DNA of 6,276 bases from Faecalicatena sp. (GTDB lineage Bacteria > Bacillota > Clostridia > Lachnospirales > Lachnospiraceae): positions 1 to 6,276 of the forward strand of contig VSNK01000307.1 of NCBI GenBank assembly GCA_009774255.1, written 5' to 3'. Below are positions 1 through 5,386 of the stretch, one piece after another (within the stretch, counting starts at the first letter, position 1; each line of letters opens with the position of its first letter). The notes under the pieces are model-generated. The model had not been told where the DNA came from and did not search any database. It worked only from the letters and a program-made list of their open reading frames with translations. The translations under genes were made by a program, and so were the position numbers.

Positions 1-321
1 CTACACGCAAGTAACATGGCAGTTAGGCTGACGGATATCAGACGGAGCGTGTGAAGAATAAGTAAGTTCCCTTAAAGTATTGGAAGAAAGCAGGAACAGC
101 AGGGCAATGATGCAGAGTGTGTGGTACATGCGGAATGAAAACCACTGAGGGCAAGCCGATTGTCACATTATCCCTAGGACAAGAAGCTGTTAAGCGGAAG
201 AATCCAACGCGCGAGATGACACAGCACTTTGGTTTTCAAAAATACTCAAGCGGTTTGTTACCCGGTATTCTATCGAGAAATCCGGGAGCCCATAAAATAA
301 AAATCTAAGGAAGGTGAGGAA
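1..321 (+). other. Non-coding left end, hairpin-rich, possible structured RNA
   Basis: I see no credible protein gene here. The one longer open frame (GTG at 117 to 308) has no ribosome binding site and an implausible product. The stretch instead holds consecutive, mostly non-overlapping short inverted repeats: ACACGC 3-8 with GCGTGT 47-52, GTTCC 66-70 with GGAAC 93-97, GTGGT 121-125 with ACCAC 141-145, TTGTC 160-164 with GACAA 178-182, GCTGT 186-190 with ACAGC 221-225, and a CCCGG/CCGGG pair around 260-290. Each alone could be chance; the series suggests a folded RNA or a leader of the HTH-rep operon. I find no good sigma-A promoter directly upstream of the HTH gene, so transcription probably enters from further left. 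I cannot assign it to a known RNA family. Confidence 0.35.
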
Positions 322-528
322 ATGAAGATTAACAAACAGAAATTACAGATTGCAATGGCTACGGCATGTATGACAGCTAAGGAATTAATAGGGAAGTCAG
401 GATTGTCAAAAGCAGCGACCATGAATGCGATCACTGGTAAAAAGGTGAAGCCGGTAACAGTCGGCAAGATCGCTAAGGCCCTGGATGTGCCAGTAACAGA
501 CTTGATCGACTTGGAAGGAGAAATGTAA
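322..528 (+). CDS. XRE/Cro-type helix-turn-helix regulator (68 aa)
   Basis: A small DNA-binding protein, nearly all one helix-turn-helix domain of the Cro/C1 (XRE, HTH_26-like) type. The turn region is T18-A-K-E-L-I-G-K-S-G-L-S-K (helix 2 about 18-24), with recognition helix about 29-38 (SKAATMNAITGKK) and the usual closing helices, IAKALDVPVTDLID at 50-63. The start is fixed by AAGGTGAGG just upstream of ATG 322. As first gene before rep, it probably represses or modulates the replication operon, as Cro-like proteins of phages and satellites do; its operator is not identified. Its stop codon lies in the same frame as rep, separated by only two lysine codons, and its 3' end carries the rep ribosome binding site (GGAAGGAG, about 513-520), so translation is probably coupled. 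Confidence 0.85.
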   Translation: MKINKQKLQIAMATACMTAKELIGKSGLSKAATMNAITGKKVKPVTVGKIAKALDVPVTDLIDLEGEM

Positions 529-534
529 AAAAAA

Positions 535-2307
535 ATGATTTGGACAGGAAACGAAGAAGCATTCCGCACATATTTCCATGGGAAACTGGATAAGAACGGC
601 AAAAGTATTCCTGCAGAAAAGGTGAAGGATATGCCGGGGCACCCATTTAATGAAGTCTGCAATGATGATAATTTCGGCGCAGTTCTGAATAATGGCTATG
701 TTGATGTCAGCTTCGACTTAAAGGAAATGTCTGATAGTTTTTGGGATATGGCTGAAGCTAATGACTGGAACTGCCTGATATTAGAAAATCCTGATAACGG
801 ACACATCCATAGTATTTGGAAGAAACCCAAAAAGACATACAAGGACGGGAAAGATAAAAAGCTGGTCTGCGGTTTGGTTGCTGATGTGCATAGCGGCTCT
901 ACTTATATCAGACTAAAGGTGAACGGCGTTGAACGATTCCCGCCAGCATTTGAACCAGAACATATTCAAGAACTTCCAGAAGAGCTTTATCAGGTAAATA
1001 CTAATATAAAATTGTGGCAGCTAACTGATGGAGATGGCCGTAATGACAGTTTATTCCGGTATGCATACACATTACGCAAGTCTGCTGGACTTTCAGCGGA
1101 TGTAATTAGAAGGATTCTTGGCAATGCAAATAAATATGTTTTTAAGGATGAACTGGATGAACAGGAAATGAACACCATAACCAGACCGGAAGCATTAGAC
1201 AGTATAGAATCAGATGCAGAATCAAAGTTACGCTTGGTATGTTTAAAGGGTGTTGAGATTAAGGAGGTGGCCTTTTTGTATAAACCGCAGATACCAAAAG
1301 GGAAGATTGTCATTATTGGTGCACATCCAGGAACAGGTAAAACTTTTATCGGCTGTTATCTGGCAGCATGTGTGTCACAAGGTAAACCATTTTTTGGTAT
1401 CGAGTATACACAGAATGTTCCAGGAAAGGTTATTTATATTACTACAGAAGATGGTATTGCAGATACAATTGTCCCACGGCTGCTATGGTGCGGCGCTAAC
1501 ATAAACAATATTTATACTATAGATGACCCAAAAGGGGAATTGAAATTTTCCAATATAGATGCATTTGATAAATATTTGGATCAAGTGAGGCCGGCATTGA
1601 TGATTCTGGATCCTTTTCAATCCTTCCTGGGTGGGAAGGTTGACGGGAACTCAGCCAATGAAATCAGAGCGTTGTTAAATCCTGTGATCGCACTGGCTGA
1701 AAAGTATGATACAACAATCGTTTTCATCTGCCATTATAACAAGAATAACGGCGGGGACGCAATAACAAGAATCCTCGGAAGCATGGACACTATGGCAACG
1801 GCAAGAAGTTATTTGGCATTGGGGAATGTGCCAGGTGACCAGAATAACACCAAATACATGAGTCACGAAAAAAGCAGCACGCAAGCGGCAGGGCAGACAA
1901 TACTATTTAGGATTGATCCTGAAAACGGAGGTGTTGTATATTCCGGGACAAGTAATTTGAAACAATCTGATTATGCGACGCTTAATGCAGGCCGGAAAAA
2001 TGATACAGCAAGTATTTTTGAAGCAAAAATGTTGATCAGTGAAAATCTGGTTGACGGTCGCTGCGAAGTAAAAGAAATCAAAGAACTTGCAAAAGCTAAT
2101 GGAATATCAGAACGGACGTTGCAGAGAGCAAGAGCAGATTTACAATTAAAAGTTGTTCGTGAAAAATTTGGTGGTAAATATTACTGGGAAAAAGTAGAAT
2201 ATGAGGATATCAACCCGGAGCAAGTTGAAGGAAGTATCAATGAGTATTTAGATTCACTACAAGGACATGTAGAAAGTGCAGAGCAAGGTAAAAAAGTAAG
2301 TAAATAA
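535..2307 (+). CDS. Replication protein: primase-like domain fused to RecA-fold helicase/ATPase (590 aa)
   Basis: Multidomain replication initiator typical of Firmicutes phages and phage satellites. Residues 1-125 resemble a divergent archaeo-eukaryotic (Prim-Pol) primase domain: an acidic strand near D57/D61 and a motif-II-like NGHIHSIW at 88-95. Residues about 158-222 match a primase C-terminal (PriCT) segment (DGDGRNDSLF at 165-174). Residues about 235-450 form a RepA/AAA_25 RecA-like ATPase, with Walker A GAHPGTGKT 262-270 (K269), Walker B LMILD 355-359 followed by PFQSF, and sensor-like FICHYNK with H400. About 493-556 looks like a winged helix (NGISERTLQRARADL) for DNA binding. The ATPase should unwind DNA as a hexamer while the N-terminus primes; priming is uncertain because the acidic residues are non-canonical. 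ATG 535 is the first start after the in-frame stop at 526-528. The likely origin is the boxed region at 2276-2456. Confidence 0.88.
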   Translation: MIWTGNEEAFRTYFHGKLDKNGKSIPAEKVKDMPGHPFNEVCNDDNFGAVLNNGYVDVSFDLKEMSDSFWDMAEANDWNCLILENPDNGHIHSIWKKPKKTYKDGKDKKLVCGLVADVHSGSTYIRLKVNGVERFPPAFEPEHIQELPEELYQVNTNIKLWQLTDGDGRNDSLFRYAYTLRKSAGLSADVIRRILGNANKYVFKDELDEQEMNTITRPEALDSIESDAESKLRLVCLKGVEIKEVAFLYKPQIPKGKIVIIGAHPGTGKTFIGCYLAACVSQGKPFFGIEYTQNVPGKVIYITTEDGIADTIVPRLLWCGANINNIYTIDDPKGELKFSNIDAFDKYLDQVRPALMILDPFQSFLGGKVDGNSANEIRALLNPVIALAEKYDTTIVFICHYNKNNGGDAITRILGSMDTMATARSYLALGNVPGDQNNTKYMSHEKSSTQAAGQTILFRIDPENGGVVYSGTSNLKQSDYATLNAGRKNDTASIFEAKMLISENLVDGRCEVKEIKELAKANGISERTLQRARADLQLKVVREKFGGKYYWEKVEYEDINPEQVEGSINEYLDSLQGHVESAEQGKKVSK

Positions 2308-2456
2308 AGGTTTTATACATATTTGCCGCTTTGGCAGGCATTGTCCGTCATGGTGCAGAGCATACATGTTATTAAACTGCCATGTGTGCCCTTGCTCTGC
2401 ATGCTGGCGAGTATGCGGAAGTATTGATTTTACTGTGGTTTACACATACTCTGCAT
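2276..2456. repeat. Cluster of TGCAGAG boxes, candidate Rep-binding iterons / origin
   Basis: Four copies of RTGCAGAG lie within 181 bp: + strand at 2276-2283 (inside the 3' end of rep) and 2353-2360, - strand at 2395-2402 and 2449-2456. A fifth (+) is at 110-117. Flanks are also shared: TGCAGAGCAAGG is identical at 2277-2288 (+) and 2390-2401 (-), and ATGCAGAGTRTGTG occurs at 110-123 (+) and 2443-2456 (-). For a 7-mer in 6.3 kb on both strands about one copy is expected, so the local cluster stands out. Short iterons beside the rep gene are the known arrangement for satellite and plasmid replicons with primase-helicase Rep proteins. The origin role is inferred; a regulatory operator array is the alternative. 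Confidence 0.5.
2353..2402 (+). other. Large imperfect hairpin downstream of rep
   Basis: GTGCAGAGCA at 2353-2362 pairs with TGCTCTGCAT at 2393-2402 (10 pairs, one G-T), and inside it TACATG 2363-2368 pairs with CATGTG 2381-2386, leaving a 12-nt loop and a 6-nt bulge. No T-run follows, so it is not a normal intrinsic terminator. It may be a cruciform at the origin, a binding site for a dimer, or an RNA structure at the end of the rep transcript. Confidence 0.6.
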
Positions 2457-2468
2457 AAATATATGTGT
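2409..2468 (+). promoter_or_regulatory. Competing inverted repeats and weak promoter upstream of the 109-aa gene
   Basis: GAGTATG 2409-2415 can pair with CATACTC 2445-2451, while the overlapping ACACATA 2442-2448 can pair with TATGTGT 2462-2468; the two cannot form together. The second repeat brackets a weak sigma-A-like promoter: TTTACA 2439-2444, 17-bp spacer, TATGTG 2462-2467. This fits an operator placed over a promoter for the gene at 2497, or a structural switch. The promoter call is tentative because the -10 is poor. Confidence 0.3.
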
Positions 2469-2496
2469 CTATAGGGAAAGAGAAAGGATAGTAAAA

Positions 2497-2826
2497 ATGA
2501 GAAATTGCTTTGTTTGTTACGCAGATGGGGATAATATACGGTCATTTTTTACACGGTTTGAAGATATTGGGGAATCAGAAATAATACACCGTGTAAAGAA
2601 TTATCACTTAGGGGAGTTGCTGTACGATAATTCAGTGAGTAACTTATTGGACGTGAAAAACAAGAAATTGGATTGCAATGTAATCGTGGAATTTTGTTTT
2701 TTACAGAATGCGCTGATTATTAATTTATTATATCCGACAGAGATAAATGATAGCGTCTGGATGTACATAAACATGTTATTTAATGCTGTATTTGATGAGG
2801 GAATTAGTGTAGAAATGAAAGCATAG
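2497..2826 (+). CDS. Hypothetical protein, unrecognised (109 aa)
   Basis: I do not recognise this protein. It starts MRNCFVCYADGDNIRSFF after a reasonable binding site (GAAAGGA at 2482-2488, 8 nt from ATG). It is acidic, has cysteines at 4, 7, 60 and 67, and has two hydrophobic patches in the second half (VIVEFCFLQNALIINLLYP and WMYINMLFNAVF). These are too short and interrupted to be confident membrane segments and look more like the core of a small alpha/beta fold. No signal peptide is evident. It looks more AT-rich than its neighbours, hinting at separate acquisition. It lies between the putative origin and the small accessory genes, where satellites and phages often keep host-interaction or interference genes, but nothing in the sequence proves a function. 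Confidence 0.65.
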   Translation: MRNCFVCYADGDNIRSFFTRFEDIGESEIIHRVKNYHLGELLYDNSVSNLLDVKNKKLDCNVIVEFCFLQNALIINLLYPTEINDSVWMYINMLFNAVFDEGISVEMKA

Positions 2827-2837
2827 GGTGAAGAGTT

Positions 2838-3021
2838 ATGGAAGAACTTAGAAATTGCCCGTTAACGAAGTTAATGTGTACGGCTGAATGCGCATGGTTC
2901 AGGGAAGGGGGAATGTGCCGTTGCAAGATTACATGACGTAGCAGATCATCTGGAGGATGTGCAGGAAGCAGTATACACTCTGGAAGAAACTATCAGGAAA
3001 ACAGATTTTACAGGATATTAA
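2838..3021 (+). pseudogene. Cys-rich small phage protein, frameshifted at a G5 run
   Basis: The ATG at 2838 opens a 32-aa frame ending at 2936, with C7, C14, C18, C27 and C29 in a zinc-knuckle-like pattern (CPLTKLMCTAECAWF), a type of small protein common in Firmicutes phages. Those relatives, as I remember them, go on from the last Cys into an alpha-helical tail. That tail is present here in the +1 frame: CAVARLHDVADHLEDVQEAV and onwards to TAA at 3019-3021. Removing one G from the run at 2907-2911 joins the two parts into a smooth 60-aa protein (CAWFREGECAVARL). So either the gene is broken, the base call is wrong, or the run is slippery. Function is unknown; metal binding is inferred from the cysteines. 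Confidence 0.65.
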
Positions 3022-3043
3022 GGAAGGGGACAGGTGACAGATA

Positions 3044-3136
3044 ATGAGAAAACAGATCAATAGATGGCTGGATGAAGCGGATGAGCGGAAAATCAGGTTA
3101 GTGTATTTCTACCTGAGGGCATTGCTGGGGAAATAA
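3044..3136 (+). CDS. Very small phage peptide of the 'DERxxRLVYxYLRALLGK' type (30 aa)
   Basis: The ATG at 3044, with AGGTGA at 3032-3037, encodes a single amphipathic helix-like peptide (MRKQINRWLDEADERKIRLV then YFYLRALLGK). Short proteins with the same plan, a charged N-terminal half, an acidic DER and a hydrophobic LVYFYLRALLGK end, recur in clostridial prophages near regulators; this is from memory of the pattern. The C-terminal helix may associate with membrane or a protein partner; its role is unknown. The end of the gene overlaps a hairpin at 3122-3144. Confidence 0.6.
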   Translation: MRKQINRWLDEADERKIRLVYFYLRALLGK

Positions 3137-3144
3137 CCCAGCAA
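3122..3144 (+). other. Perfect 8-bp stem at the end of the 30-aa gene
   Basis: TTGCTGGG 3122-3129 pairs with CCCAGCAA 3137-3144 around a 7-nt loop that contains the stop codon. No T-run follows on either strand, so it is not a standard intrinsic terminator. It could slow RNA decay or help a factor-dependent stop. Confidence 0.55.
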
Positions 3145-3157
3145 AACCTAACATTAG

Positions 3158-3182
3158 AACTCATATAACGGCCATATAACGG
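3158..3182. repeat. Left copy of inverted repeat; tandem CATATAACGG half-sites
   Basis: CATATAACGG occurs twice in tandem (3162-3171 and 3173-3182) with an 11-bp period, so both copies face the same side of the helix. Positions 3158-3178 match the reverse complement of 6102-6122 in 20 of 21 bases. At the right-hand copy the repeat abuts a promoter -35 box, which favours a regulator binding site. It could also be a recombination or boundary site. Confidence 0.65.
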
Positions 3183-3212
3183 AAAATTACAAGAAAGTGA
3201 GGAATCCATAGG

Positions 3213-3380
3213 GTGAAGATCAGAGTTTCATATACAGAGGGTGAACGGGGCAGGAAAAAGCAGCATGAGGATGCTGTAAAAGGGCTCTTTCCAGATACCA
3301 AAGTGAAAGAAACTGCGCCGAAAGACGGCTTTCTACATACGGTTTTGACCGTGCCATTGCCGAAGAAATCCACAAAATAG
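3213..3380 (+). CDS. Small basic phage protein, DUF3970-like (55 aa)
   Basis: The frame starts at GTG 3213 (GTGAGGA at 3197-3203, about 9 nt upstream) and begins (M)KIRVSYTEGERGRKKQ. It continues through GLFPDTKVKETAPKDGFLHT to VLTVPLPKKSTK. The opening beta-strand plus a 'xLFPDxKVK' middle resembles short phage and plasmid proteins grouped near DUF3970. It is highly basic (many Lys/Arg), so nucleic-acid binding is possible. It is the last gene before the promoter/leader of the capsid unit, with its stop only 10 nt before the -35 box. The GTG start and family are moderately sure; function is unknown. Confidence 0.6.
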   Translation: MKIRVSYTEGERGRKKQHEDAVKGLFPDTKVKETAPKDGFLHTVLTVPLPKKSTK

Positions 3381-3390
3381 GCGGTTTCTC

Positions 3391-3419
3391 TTGACTACAT
3401 CCTCCATATCTGGTAGGAT
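3391..3419 (+). promoter_or_regulatory. Sigma-A promoter of capsid leader
   Basis: TTGACT (3391-3396), a 17-bp spacer and TAGGAT (3414-3419) preceded by TGG give a near-consensus vegetative promoter, with expected start near 3426. An overlapping GATAAT lies at 3417-3422. The promoter fires into the terminator at 3478-3525, so full-length capsid mRNA requires read-through. Confidence 0.75.
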
Positions 3420-3425
3420 AATGGT

Positions 3426-3522
3426 CAAATAGATAAGGCATGAGTACCGCACCGGAAGGTGTTAGTCCTGCGTCCAGGGCATGGGAAATGATCATTTACT
3501 GGTTGTTTCCCATGCCTTTTTC
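3426..3522 (+). ncRNA. ~95-nt leader or small RNA ahead of scaffold gene
   Basis: A promoter on the left and a strong terminator on the right define a short transcript with no convincing ORF. It contains a hairpin CACC-GGAA-GGTG (3450-3461) with a GNRA tetraloop. AAGGCATG (3435-3442) can pair with the distal terminator arm CATGCCTT (3511-3518), duplicating the proximal arm sequence. It could therefore work as an attenuator with terminator and antiterminator states, or be a free-standing sRNA. No known riboswitch class is recognised. Confidence 0.5.
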
Positions 3523-3525
3523 TAT
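3478..3525 (+). terminator. Strong intrinsic terminator upstream of scaffold gene
   Basis: GGCATGGGAAA (3478-3488) and TTTCCCATGCC (3506-3516) form a perfect 11-bp stem with a 17-nt loop, followed directly by TTTTTCTATTT. This is a textbook Rho-independent terminator on the + strand, 48 nt before the scaffold start, with no second promoter visible between them. Confidence 0.9.
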
Positions 3526-3572
3526 TTGGAGAACAGCCTGACCATGGGCGTAAAACAGAAGGGAGAGTTATT

Positions 3573-4007
3573 ATGATGGAGAACCAGAACACAGCAGGGA
3601 CTGCGCCGGAGACACAGCAGGAAAAGACTTTTACTCAGGAACAGGTGAACGCTATTGTCGGCAAGAGACTGGCGGAAGCAAAGGCAAGCGGTGAAGCTGC
3701 ACTGAACAAAAGGGAAGAAGAATTGAACCAGAGGGAAATGCAGATCAGGGCGAAGGAACTGCTTTCAGAGCGTGGCCTGCCGAAAGGCTTGGCTGACGTC
3801 CTGAGATATACCGATGAAAAATCACTGATCTCTGCTATAGATGTGATTGAACATACCAGAGGGTTTAAGGATAGTTCAACAGAAAATGAACAGAATGAAC
3901 CAGTTATAGGAAAAGGCAAATTTGAAGGATTCCGTCCTATAGAAAAAGGGACTTATCATGAATATGATACGAAAGACCCATTCAGGGAAGCTATGGGGCT
4001 GAAATAG
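3573..4007 (+). CDS. Phage capsid scaffolding protein, DUF4355 family (144 aa)
   Basis: An internal scaffold guiding assembly of the major capsid protein into a procapsid. The N-terminus is polar (TAGTAPETQQEKTFTQEQVN). AIVGKRLAEAKASGEAALNK followed by REEELNQREMQIRAKELL (about residues 29-66) is a long charged coiled coil. The next segment, GLPKGLADVLRYTDEKSLIS, is the usual DUF4355 motif, and a short C-terminal tail (YDTKDPFREAMGLK) probably contacts the coat protein. Length fits a short member of the family. Two tandem ATGs (3573, 3576) follow GGGAGAG at 3561-3567; the second has the more standard spacing. Only 14 nt separate it from the capsid gene. No head protease lies nearby, consistent with scaffolds that leave or are recycled without processing. 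Normally this gene follows portal and minor-head genes, absent here. Confidence 0.85.
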   Translation: MMENQNTAGTAPETQQEKTFTQEQVNAIVGKRLAEAKASGEAALNKREEELNQREMQIRAKELLSERGLPKGLADVLRYTDEKSLISAIDVIEHTRGFKDSSTENEQNEPVIGKGKFEGFRPIEKGTYHEYDTKDPFREAMGLK

Positions 4008-4021
4008 AACGAGGTGATTAG

Positions 4022-4864
4022 ATGGCTATTCAGTTAGCAACAAAATTTGAGCCGTATGTTGATGAAAAATTCACAGCGGAAAGTAAAAAGTCACTCCTGA
4101 CCAACAATGACTTTGATTGGACAGGGGCGCATACTATTAAAGTGTATAAAGTGACTACAGTAACTATGAATGACTACGACAGAGCCGGTACTGGTGAGAA
4201 TAATTCCAGGTACGGCCAGATCCAGGGGCTTGACGCTACGACAGAGGAATTTACACTGACAAAAGACCGTTCCTTTACATTCGCAATTGACAAATTGGAT
4301 GTTGATGAAACAAAGCAGCAGCTTCAGGGTGCCTCCGCACTGGCAAGACAGCAGCGTGAGGTTGTTATCCCGGAAGTGGATTCTTATACCTACAGTGTGA
4401 TGTGTACTAAGGCTGGACATAAGCCGGATGCTGTCACACTGACGAAAGATAATATTTATTTGGAGATCATCAAAGGGAATGCGGCGCTTGATAATGCGGA
4501 AGTGCCAGAAACCGGGCGTATCATTACAGTAACACCAGATGTTTACCTGCTGATGAAGCAGTGCAAGGATATCACAATGGAGACAGACATTGGAAATGAT
4601 ATGAGGATCCGGGGCGTGATCGCCAATCTGGACGGGGCCAGCGTGATTAAGGTTCCGGCTTCCAGGCTTCCGGAAAATTTTGGCTTTATGATTGCTCATC
4701 CGTGTGCGACGGTAGCGCCCACAAAGCTGGAAGACTATAAGATTCATGAGAATCCCCCAGGTATCAGCGGTTCATTGGTGGAAGGCCGTATCTGTTATGA
4801 TGCTTTTGTGCTGGGGAATAAAGCAAATGCGATTTATTACCAACAGAATGTGGCAACAGTCTAA
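4022..4864 (+). CDS. Major capsid protein, HK97-fold (280 aa)
   Basis: Forms the icosahedral shell. Hallmarks of the capsid type paired with DUF4355 scaffolds are the opening LATKFEPYVDEKFTAESKKS, then DWTGAHTIKVYKVTTVTMNDYDR (about 37-59), TKDRSFTFAIDKLDVDETK (about 80-98), ALARQQREVVIPEVDSYTYS near 105-125, the A-domain-like stretch TGRIITVTPDVYLLMKQCKD around 163-182, and the C-terminal IAHPCATVAPTKLEDYKIHE. The protein looks full-length with no obvious deletion. GAGGTG at 4011-4016 sits 5 nt before the ATG. It is co-transcribed with the scaffold and directly followed by a terminator, so the head unit is only two genes. Portal, terminase and connector functions would have to come from elsewhere. 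Confidence 0.9.
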   Translation: MAIQLATKFEPYVDEKFTAESKKSLLTNNDFDWTGAHTIKVYKVTTVTMNDYDRAGTGENNSRYGQIQGLDATTEEFTLTKDRSFTFAIDKLDVDETKQQLQGASALARQQREVVIPEVDSYTYSVMCTKAGHKPDAVTLTKDNIYLEIIKGNAALDNAEVPETGRIITVTPDVYLLMKQCKDITMETDIGNDMRIRGVIANLDGASVIKVPASRLPENFGFMIAHPCATVAPTKLEDYKIHENPPGISGSLVEGRICYDAFVLGNKANAIYYQQNVATV

Positions 4865-4875
4865 ATTTTGATAAA

Positions 4876-4918
4876 GGTGCTCCGGGCTTTCTTTCCTCCG
4901 ATTGTCCGGGGCATTTTT
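4876..4918 (+). terminator. Intrinsic terminator after major capsid gene
   Basis: TGCTCCGG (4878-4885) pairs with CCGGGGCA (4906-4913), 8 bp including one G-T pair, followed by TTTTT at 4914-4918. It lies 12 nt after the capsid stop and closes the two-gene capsid transcript; genes at 4941 onward need read-through or another promoter. Confidence 0.75.
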
Positions 4919-4940
4919 GGAAGGAAGGATTTAAAACAGC

Positions 4941-5114
4941 ATGAAATATAAAAATAGTGAAGGTTATCCGGATCCAACTGCAGGCATTGCGATCCGACGT
5001 GCTTCAAAGAATAAAAGGAAACGGCAGCAGAGGATTGCACGCCTTACATTTGTGCTTGGTGAATTATCTTCTTTTGGTGAGTGGCTCAGGAGGTGGGAAA
5101 GATGCGGAACATAG
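4941..5114 (+). CDS. Small phage protein of the 'YPDPTAGxAIRR' type (57 aa)
   Basis: The ATG at 4941 follows GGAAGGAAGG (4919-4928). The product starts MKYKNSEGYPDPTAGIAIRR and continues with a very basic stretch (ASKNKRKRQQRIARL) and a C-terminus FGEWLRRWERCGT. The YPDPTAG-A-I motif is familiar from short hypothetical proteins encoded just upstream of terminase genes in clostridial phages (from memory). The basic character suggests nucleic-acid contact. It overlaps the next gene by 13 nt, implying translational coupling. Function unknown. Confidence 0.65.
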   Translation: MKYKNSEGYPDPTAGIAIRRASKNKRKRQQRIARLTFVLGELSSFGEWLRRWERCGT

Positions 5115-5386
5115 ACAGATTAATCATTAAAGCTAAAAAGAAATGCGGCGCAACAGAATTAAGGCTTTCTCTTGGATTTGTTTCACCTGTTGATGGTGGA
5201 AAGTGGGAAGCAAGGGGGCAGTTATGGAATTATATCCCGTGCAATAAACCAGGGCATAAGTTAGAAATAGCAACGTGTATTTGTGATTCAATAGAGGATG
5301 CGCTGGAAGCATTAGATCAGTTAAGTGAAGAATATCCCAATGACAGGGACGTGAGGATTATCATTGACAGTCTGGAGGGGGATTAG
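5102..5386 (+). CDS. Hypothetical phage protein (94 aa)
   Basis: I chose ATG 5102 (MRNIDRLIIKAKKKCG) because AGGAGG at 5088-5093 sits 8 nt ahead; an in-frame GTG at 5081 has no such site. The protein has an N-terminal helix, beta segments (LRLSLGFVSPVDGGKWEARG then QLWNYIP), a mid-region with cysteines, and an acidic helix CDSIEDALEALDQLSEEYP before VRIIIDSLEGD. The overall plan matches a small conserved protein that I associate with the pre-terminase region of Firmicutes prophages; function is not known. No catalytic motif, signal peptide or membrane segment is seen. It overlaps the preceding gene, and its stop at 5384-5386 is directly followed by the next ATG. Confidence 0.7.
   Translation: MRNIDRLIIKAKKKCGATELRLSLGFVSPVDGGKWEARGQLWNYIPCNKPGHKLEIATCICDSIEDALEALDQLSEEYPNDRDVRIIIDSLEGD

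Noticed and set aside
1..54. Tail of an upstream gene ending at TGA 52-54
   Set aside because: Only 17 codons are visible (ending MAVRLTDIRRSV), too little to support; the same bases form a stem (3-8 with 47-52).
117..308. 63-aa open frame from a GTG start
   Set aside because: No ribosome binding site, no recognisable fold or motif, and it lies across several inverted repeats; better read as non-coding.
270..662. 130-aa minus-strand open frame
   Set aside because: Antisense to the HTH gene and the start of rep, with no binding site or family resemblance.
3122..3144. Intrinsic terminator
   Set aside because: Good stem but no T-run on either strand.
4091..4747. 218-aa minus-strand open frame
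   Set aside because: Exact antisense shadow of the major capsid gene; the product is Cys/His-rich low-logic sequence with no homology signal.
5081..5101. Longer GTG start for the 94-aa protein
   Set aside because: The AGGAGG at 5088-5093 lies inside this extension and is well placed for ATG 5102.
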